From: a virus
Reading direction: 5' to 3' (one strand)
IMG/VR virus record: IMGVR_UViG_3300047440_000191
Location: 1 to 27,248 of that record
DNA length: 27,248 bases
The notes beneath the pieces were generated by a model that was not told the origin of the DNA, made no database searches, and saw only the letters and a list, made by a program, of their open reading frames with translations. Within the stretch, counting starts at the first letter, position 1; the number at the start of each line of letters is the position of its first letter. This document shows positions 22,674-27,248 of the stretch, in pieces. A program made the translations under genes and the position numbers.

Positions 22674-23660
22674 GTGGCTTACGTTCTCGCAGAGACGCCA
22701 ACATTCGACCCTGACATCGTCGTGCCCGAAGGCACTGACTCACGTGTGGACGCAGCCGAGAAAGTGGCAGCGCTCGCGCAGAAGCTGGCGAACCGCACGC
22801 GCAACCTGCAAGGCATCACGAACAACGCTGCGCTGAAGAACGCAGCGAACGTGTTCACTGCAGCGAACGTGTTCAATGCGGGGCTGACAGCGAACGCTGC
22901 AGTCGTCACCGGACAGCTCACTGTGAACGGTGGCATCAAGGCCACTGACGGCACGCTCGAGCTCACGTCGACAGTCAACGCTTCGGGCGCAGTCAACGTC
23001 AGCGGCGCTCTGACTGTGACGGGCGTGACGAACCACACCGGGCAGGTCCGTGTGAACGGCGGGCTCGCTGCAGCTGATGGTGAGATCGAAGTGGTGAGTG
23101 AGCTGCACGCGAACGGCTCTGTATACGTCAACGTGCCGCACCTGTTTCTGGATGAGGGCGTCGACATCGTGCACCCGACGTTCGACGGCGCAGTGCAGCC
23201 GCAGCGTCTGGTGCAGCTCGACATCTCACGCGCAACTATCGTGTCGGGCGCAGCCGCGTGGGATGACCTCGGCGGCTTCTGGTATACGAGCGGCAGCGCT
23301 GCCAAGCTCGAAGTGCCGATCATACTGCCGCGCGTAACAGAGCAATGGTCCTTCCAGGTGCTGTGGTCCTGTGACGGCGTGTCTGGCTCTGCGACTGCAG
23401 AAGTCTGGCGCTGGAGCCATGACTATTCACTCATCGGGTATCAGGCTCTGTCTGACGGTGAGTCACTCGGACTCGCGACGCTGTTGACCTACAGCAGCAC
23501 GCCCGGCGAAGGCATCGTCAACGCTGGGCCTGTCATCACAGATGCAGTCGACCCGGCGAACTCAAGGCTCGCTGTGATCGTCCGTTTGCCAGCTGGCGCG
23601 AACAACAGACTATTCGGTCTGCGTCTGCAGTTCTGGGACCCAGGCCCGAGGAACGGGTGA
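22674..23660 (+). CDS. Tail fibre-like or baseplate-associated beta-repeat protein, 328 aa
   Basis: GTG 22674 preceded by GAGGTGA, 3 nt after gpI-like gene. Short N-terminal region (ETPTFDPDIVVPEGTDSRVD), one helix, and then residues ~45-165 of repeated short beta units: NAANVFTAANVFNAGLTANA, VNGGIKATDGTLELTS, VNASGAVNVSGALTVTG, VNGGLAAADGEIEVVS. This is the kind of repetitive beta-solenoid that makes trimeric fibres. The C-terminal ~150 residues form a globular beta domain, possibly receptor- or fibre-binding. Confidence 0.7.
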   Translation: MAYVLAETPTFDPDIVVPEGTDSRVDAAEKVAALAQKLANRTRNLQGITNNAALKNAANVFTAANVFNAGLTANAAVVTGQLTVNGGIKATDGTLELTSTVNASGAVNVSGALTVTGVTNHTGQVRVNGGLAAADGEIEVVSELHANGSVYVNVPHLFLDEGVDIVHPTFDGAVQPQRLVQLDISRATIVSGAAAWDDLGGFWYTSGSAAKLEVPIILPRVTEQWSFQVLWSCDGVSGSATAEVWRWSHDYSLIGYQALSDGESLGLATLLTYSSTPGEGIVNAGPVITDAVDPANSRLAVIVRLPAGANNRLFGLRLQFWDPGPRNG

Positions 23661-23667
23661 GAGTGTT

Positions 23668-26223
23668 ATGTCATTCCTAGATACGATCCTGAGCAGCGGT
23701 CCGGCCGACTCGCTGCTCACCACTGCAGCGCCGGTCAACGTGTCACACGCTACGCCGCCCGCGCCCGGCATGGTGCTGACTGCGATCGACGCTCTGAATG
23801 CAAAGTGGCAAGTGCCGGCGAGCGCCACCGCTGCAGGCTCACTTCTGACTGCGACCGGTGAGGTGGATGTCAGCGGGTCTGGAGCTCCAGCGCCTGGCGA
23901 CGTGCTGACTGCAGTCAGCGCGACCGAAGCGATCTGGGCTCCGAGCGGGACTGCTTCGGACTTCATGCCGAGTGAGGTCACGCCGAACGAACCAGGCGCG
24001 CCCGGCGTTGACACTGCGCTGTCGCGTGCTGACCACGTGCATCCAGTGGCGATCGCTGAGCCGGCCGCGCTGGTGCCAGGCGCTGTGGCTGAGATCGGCA
24101 CCAGCACTGCGCTTGCAGTGTCAGACCATGTGCATGAGCTTCCGCCGTTCGGCACTACGCCGGGCACGTTCGCAGAGGGCTCAGACCCGCGCATCGCGCT
24201 GTTGTTCAATGACCTGTCAGTGACATCACTGCAGCTCGGCGAGTGGGTGATCTTGCCGGACACCAGTCCTGATGAGGGCTCGACCTATGTCATCACGTTC
24301 CCAGAAGACCCGCCGGTCGTTGACGGCAGTCGCTTCGGCATCATGCGCCAGCACGACACTCCGTATGAGGAGGTGCATGTCCAGGGCTACAGCATTCAAG
24401 GACTCGACGGCCACTTCGGAACAGACTCACAGATACACGAAGGGCAGTATGCAGAGTGGACGTATAGCGATTACTTGGGCGGCTGGCGCCTCACGCTGAC
24501 GACCACGGGGATCGGTGAGTCACACGTCCCGCCAGACGTGGCTGCGATCGGCTTCGGGCAAGCTGGCAGCTCACACGCTCCTGCGCGCGCAGACCACCAG
24601 CATGCAGTGGCGACCAGCGGCTCAGTCGCGTCCCTGACAGTCGGCGGAGCAGGCACAGCTGGCGCGTCCGCACTGATCGCTCGAGCTGACCACGCGCACG
24701 GGATGCCAGGTCTAGCGACTGGCGTAGCGAGCGGCTTCATGTCCAGTGCGGACTTCACGAAGCTCGGCACCGTACAGTCGAACGCTGCGCCAGTGTCTAG
24801 CACTGCTCCCACTCAGATAACTGTCACCACCGCTGCGGCTGGTGCTGCCACTGATGCAGCCCGACGCGACCACGTACACAGCGTGTCGACAGCTGCGCCG
24901 ACTGCGCTCGCGATCGGGTCGGCGCAGAACGCTGGCAGCGCGACCTCACTGTCACGCTCTGACCACGTGCATGCGATGCCGGGCGCAGCAGCGCCGTCAT
25001 CACTCGCGATCGGTGGGTCGAACAACGCTGGAGCTTCAGCGTCATTCGCGCGCGCTGACCACGTGCATGCGCTTCCGACTGCCGGGACTCCAAGCTCTCT
25101 AACACTCGCCGGCTCGAACAACGCGGGCGTGTCCGCAAGTCTGGCAGCAGCTGACCACGTGCACGCACTGCCGGCGAGCAATGTGACTCCAGCCACGCTG
25201 TCAGTCGGCGGCGCTGCTTCGGTGGGCGTGTCGACTGCGATCCCGAAAGCTGACCACGTGCACGCGATGCCGAACATCGCGACCACCAGTACGGATGGTT
25301 TCTTGTCGGCGAATGACAAGCTCATCCTGAGTCGCATGCCGCGCGTGAATCAGTGCCGCATCAGTGGTGACCCGAACAGTTCGGTCATGGTGGCTGACAA
25401 CGCGGCGATCAGCACGATCTACCTGCTGCCGCACACCGGCGCGACGATCAGCCTGTACGTGTCGGCGCTCGGGATATGGGTGCCGTTCGACATCGCAGCA
25501 GCTGGCATCTCGCTCACGCTGTCAGGCGCCATGACGCCGGGTCGACCGTTCGACATCTGGTGCGTGGCGCCGGCATCAATCGGGGGCACGCCGACGCTTG
25601 AGCAGTACCCGTGGAGCACTGCGAACGTGCGTGTGACAGCGCTCGCGCTGCAGGACGGCGTGCTCATCAAGAGTGGTGACCCGACGCGGCGCTATGTCGG
25701 AACCATCATGGCCCGCACTGCGTCGACGATCGCGTACCTGACAGCGGGCTACACCACGACGACGGCAAAGTGTGACATCTGGAATGCAGACAACCGGGTC
25801 GAAGGCGCGTTCGTCTGGGAGCCCGCCTGGACAGGTTCATTCCCAGTCAGCAGTGCGGGCGTCTGGTTTCTCCCGACTGTCGGCGCGAAGTTCGAGTTCG
25901 TGGCTGGCCGCGTGCTTGACCCGCTCGACTCACAGTTCTCAGCTGGTGTGAACTCGGCAGGCACTGCGAACTCTGGCTTCGTTGGCATCTCACTGAATGG
26001 CGCGGAGCAAGATCGCGCAGCGCGCATCATCACTGCTGCTGGAGAAGTCTCACAGGGCACTGCGTATCAGCAGTCGCTGCCAGCACTCGGCTCGAACAAC
26101 CTGCAGTTCATGCTGTTCGGCAGCACGACTTCGGTCGTGTTCTATCTGACTGATGACTCGGGCGGCGCGGGTGGCAATCCGCCGCTCTACAAGTACGGAT
26201 GCGTCACGCGATACATGTACTAG
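23668..26223 (+). CDS. Long tail fibre protein with histidine repeats, 851 aa
   Basis: Largest gene in the window. N-terminal ~110 residues with two GxVLTA-type repeats. From residue 122 to 532 there are nine D-[HQA]-x-H units (D122, 153, 309, 341, 401, 432, 464, 496, 529), most in the context aRaDHVHam. The last five are spaced 31-33 residues. HxH motifs in T4 gp37 and P2-type spikes bind iron along the trimer axis. The C-terminal domain (~560-851) includes SANDKLILSRMP and SGDPTRRYVGTIMA, the latter typical of fibre tips. No tail fibre chaperone gene follows. Confidence 0.85.
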   Translation: MSFLDTILSSGPADSLLTTAAPVNVSHATPPAPGMVLTAIDALNAKWQVPASATAAGSLLTATGEVDVSGSGAPAPGDVLTAVSATEAIWAPSGTASDFMPSEVTPNEPGAPGVDTALSRADHVHPVAIAEPAALVPGAVAEIGTSTALAVSDHVHELPPFGTTPGTFAEGSDPRIALLFNDLSVTSLQLGEWVILPDTSPDEGSTYVITFPEDPPVVDGSRFGIMRQHDTPYEEVHVQGYSIQGLDGHFGTDSQIHEGQYAEWTYSDYLGGWRLTLTTTGIGESHVPPDVAAIGFGQAGSSHAPARADHQHAVATSGSVASLTVGGAGTAGASALIARADHAHGMPGLATGVASGFMSSADFTKLGTVQSNAAPVSSTAPTQITVTTAAAGAATDAARRDHVHSVSTAAPTALAIGSAQNAGSATSLSRSDHVHAMPGAAAPSSLAIGGSNNAGASASFARADHVHALPTAGTPSSLTLAGSNNAGVSASLAAADHVHALPASNVTPATLSVGGAASVGVSTAIPKADHVHAMPNIATTSTDGFLSANDKLILSRMPRVNQCRISGDPNSSVMVADNAAISTIYLLPHTGATISLYVSALGIWVPFDIAAAGISLTLSGAMTPGRPFDIWCVAPASIGGTPTLEQYPWSTANVRVTALALQDGVLIKSGDPTRRYVGTIMARTASTIAYLTAGYTTTTAKCDIWNADNRVEGAFVWEPAWTGSFPVSSAGVWFLPTVGAKFEFVAGRVLDPLDSQFSAGVNSAGTANSGFVGISLNGAEQDRAARIITAAGEVSQGTAYQQSLPALGSNNLQFMLFGSTTSVVFYLTDDSGGAGGNPPLYKYGCVTRYMY
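24020..25272 (+). repeat. Degenerate coding repeats with DHVH motif
   Basis: The nine units share DNA close to GCTGACCACGTGCA; in the last five copies the spacing is about 93-99 nt. Flanking residues are also alike (SxxNAGxSxxxxRADHVHAxP). This shows internal duplication of one unit of ~32 residues in the fibre, four or five times in tandem, with older, more diverged copies upstream. Confidence 0.88.
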
Positions 26224-26228
26224 TGCCC

Positions 26229-26267
26229 CGGCCGGGCAGCCCTCACCGGGGTGGTGAGGCCCGGCCG
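26229..26267. terminator. Long GC-rich hairpin after the tail fibre gene
   Basis: Outer stem CGGCCGGG/CCCGGCCG and inner stem CCTCACC/GGTGAGG with a GGGGT loop, broken by a 4-base bulge on one side. It begins 5 nt after the fibre stop. Very stable, but no T-run follows, so it may act as mRNA-protecting structure or an incomplete terminator. Confidence 0.5.
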
Positions 26268-26299
26268 CACTACGCATGCGCGAGCTCGACCAGCAGCAC

Positions 26300-26334
26300 C
26301 CCGCCGTGACACTCAGGGTCACGGCGGGTTCTAT
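26300..26334. terminator. Rho-independent terminator, probably shared by convergent genes
   Basis: Perfect 11-bp stem CCCGCCGTGAC/GTCACGGCGGG with loop ACTCAGG, followed by TTCTAT on the plus strand. It lies between the end of the late genes and the end of the minus-strand gene at 26361. The T-run is short, but stem and location are convincing. This marks the end of the late operon. Confidence 0.75.
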
Positions 26335-26360
26335 ATGCTCGGCGCGAAGAAGCCCCCGCG

Positions 26361-26702
26361 CTAGGCGCTGTATCGTTGCTGCAGTTCACCCAGCAGCGCG
26401 AGCGCCCGCTCTACACCCACGCGGAGCGCTGCTGCCTTGAACGCATCCTCAGCTGATGCTGCAGCTGCAGTGTCCTCACTGCGCGGCGTGTAGATATGTT
26501 CGACGCGCGCGCCTGCCTGCGCTGCGGGTGGTGCTGCTCCAAGCGGCTTGCCCTGCGATCGCGCCCGCTCCCGCGCAGCCCATACTTGCTTCGCAGTTAT
26601 GATAAGCCCGGCGCGGGCTGCTGCTCTCACTACGTCGGTCGCTGGCATGTCTGCGCTCTGCTGCTGGATGAACGCTGCTGCTGTGCTCTGTAGTCGTGCC
26701 AT
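26361..26702 (-). CDS. Small probable DNA-binding protein, 113 aa
   Basis: I take ATG 26702 as the start, because GGGGAGGG lies ~10 nt upstream and the longer reading to 26846 covers inverted repeats that look regulatory. Residues ~10-45 (FIQQQSADMPATDVVRAAAR, then AGLIITAKQVWAARERARSQ) look like an HTH-type domain that I recall from small myxobacterial proteins (pattern MxAxDVVxxAxxAGIxIxxxxVxxxR). An Ala-rich linker and a C-terminal helix follow (VERALALLGELQQRY). Divergent to the integrase, so a role in lysogeny or integration control is possible but unproven. Confidence 0.6.
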   Translation of the reverse strand: MARLQSTAAAFIQQQSADMPATDVVRAAARAGLIITAKQVWAARERARSQGKPLGAAPPAAQAGARVEHIYTPRSEDTAAAASAEDAFKAAALRVGVERALALLGELQQRYSA

Positions 26703-26726
26703 GGGCCTAGGCCCTCCCCTTGGGTT

Positions 26727-26744
26727 GTAGTGGTGAAGCACTAC
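26727..26744. promoter_or_regulatory. 6-bp inverted repeat in leader of minus-strand gene
   Basis: GTAGTG-GTGAAG-CACTAC lies 25-42 nt upstream of the minus-strand start at 26702. It could be an operator or a leader hairpin for that gene. Short, so chance is possible. Confidence 0.35.
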
Positions 26745-26812
26745 CACACAACTGCGAGCACACGCGACAACAGACATTGCAGCATCATGCGCCGCCGTGT
26801 TACGGGCATGCT

Positions 26813-26842
26813 TGTGTGACTCTGCTGGAGCAAAGTCACACA
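26813..26842. promoter_or_regulatory. 9-bp perfect inverted repeat between divergent genes
   Basis: TGTGTGACT and AGTCACACA flank a 12-nt spacer; the half-site centres are 21 bp apart, two helical turns, as expected for a dimeric DNA-binding protein. It lies 31 nt before the integrase start and 110 nt before the minus-strand gene. It may be an operator, or a pair of integrase-binding core or arm sites. I saw no clear -35/-10 in the same gap. Confidence 0.5.
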
Positions 26843-26872
26843 GCACTCAGTCACCCAGTGGAGCAGCAAGAC

Positions 26873-27248
26873 ATGTCCAAGAATCGTGGTAAGCAAGTCA
26901 CCGGCACTTTGTACCGAACTCGGGACGGCAACTGCAGCGCCCGACTATCCCTATCTGCGGGACGCAAGATCGCTGTTCCGCTGGCGCGCAAGCATGGTGA
27001 TGCAGCGCTCGTGACAGCGCTCCCAGTGATAGCAGCGTACGCCCGCGAGCTGTCGACACGCGGGGTGCTGACGCCCCGGCAGATAGCAGAGCTGCTCACT
27101 GTGGCAGCGTCCCGAATGCGGGATATCGACGCGAGCATCTACGCACAGAAGTGGGCACAGGTAGCGTCTCAAGACACGCTCTCCAAGCTCATCCCGACAG
27201 CCCATGCTGGCGCCACTTTCAAAGAAGTAGCGCAGCTCTGGACGAGTG
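26873..27248 (+). CDS. int: Probable tyrosine recombinase (integrase), N-terminal part, cut by window end
   Basis: Open from ATG 26873 to the end (125 codons visible, no stop). GGAG about 10 nt upstream supports this start. The start KNRGKQVTGTLYRTRDGNCS with ARLSLSAGRKIAVPLA looks like the short beta N-terminal arm of integrases. A helical part follows, and the last visible residues AGATFKEVAQLWTS match the beginning of the core-binding (SAM-like) domain, usually TFxExAxxWxSG. The catalytic domain (R-HxxR-Y) would lie beyond the window, so the call is provisional. This gene fits a temperate phage integrating at an att site. Confidence 0.6.
   Translation, partial: MSKNRGKQVTGTLYRTRDGNCSARLSLSAGRKIAVPLARKHGDAALVTALPVIAAYARELSTRGVLTPRQIAELLTVAASRMRDIDASIYAQKWAQVASQDTLSKLIPTAHAGATFKEVAQLWTS

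Noticed and set aside
24020-25272. Repeated CACGTG sites as regulatory elements or a CRISPR-like array
   Set aside because: Each falls at the DHV codons of the fibre repeats with the frame kept; spacing reflects protein repeats, and the intervening sequence is coding.
22679-25337. Long minus-strand frames opposite the fibre genes
   Set aside because: The repeats they show (ACTWSA-like) are mirror images of the coding DHVH repeats on the plus strand; no ribosome sites.
26703-26846. N-terminal extension of the minus-strand gene to 161 aa
   Set aside because: The added part is Cys/His/Ala-rich without pattern, covers two inverted repeats, and a better ribosome site supports ATG 26702.
1-27248. 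tRNA genes, insertion sequences, CRISPR arrays, Mu-type transposase
   Set aside because: Looked for and none seen; gaps between genes are too short apart from 26224-26360 and 26703-26872, which hold only hairpins and inverted repeats.

Overview
The window is the late (virion structural) region of a contractile-tailed phage or prophage in a GC-rich bacterium (GC roughly 60% by eye). Coding density is very high, genes are joined mostly by ATGA or GTGA overlaps, and TGA is the dominant stop codon. The head module is of the phage Mu kind: DUF935-like portal, gpT-like major capsid protein, gp36-like and gpG-like connector proteins. The tail is a complete myovirus set with sheath, tube, frameshifted chaperone, tape measure, hub/spike, wedge and fibres. 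No Mu-type transposase is present. The right edge cuts a probable tyrosine integrase, so a temperate phage integrating by site-specific recombination is the best reading. The host cannot be named from sequence; a small DNA-binding-like protein and the integrase start remind me of myxobacterial (Myxococcota) proteins, but this is weak.

Layout: (1) 64-3236, eleven small plus-strand genes of unknown function in one translationally coupled run. Four have cysteine pairs typical of small zinc-binding proteins, and two of these are paralogs. (2) 3277-5001, a minus-strand cassette in an otherwise plus-strand structural region: a ParB-like-domain gene followed by two tandem paralogs of the Mom family, which in phage Mu modifies adenine in DNA to resist restriction. 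(3) 5017-7871, packaging: small terminase, an HTH protein, large terminase, and a second HTH protein. (4) 7903-13887, head: portal, protease/scaffold fusion, decoration-like protein, major capsid, connectors, and tail terminator. (5) 13884-23660, tail: sheath, tube, chaperone pair with a likely -1 frameshift, tape measure, baseplate hub and spike, gp25-like, gpJ-like and gpI-like wedge proteins, and a first fibre-like protein. (6) 23668-26223, a long fibre with nine D-x-x-H histidine repeats, followed by strong hairpins. (7) 26361-27248, a divergent pair: a small probable DNA-binding protein on the minus strand and the truncated integrase on the plus strand, with conspicuous inverted repeats between them.

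The most interesting element is the ParB-Mom-Mom cassette. The upstream gene ends in a CPSC motif and overlaps the start of the first mom-like gene by 67 nt, with a hairpin abutting that gene's Shine-Dalgarno. This recalls the com-mom arrangement of Mu, in which a small zinc protein controls translation of the overlapping mom gene. No lysis genes, tRNAs, CRISPR arrays or insertion sequences were seen.
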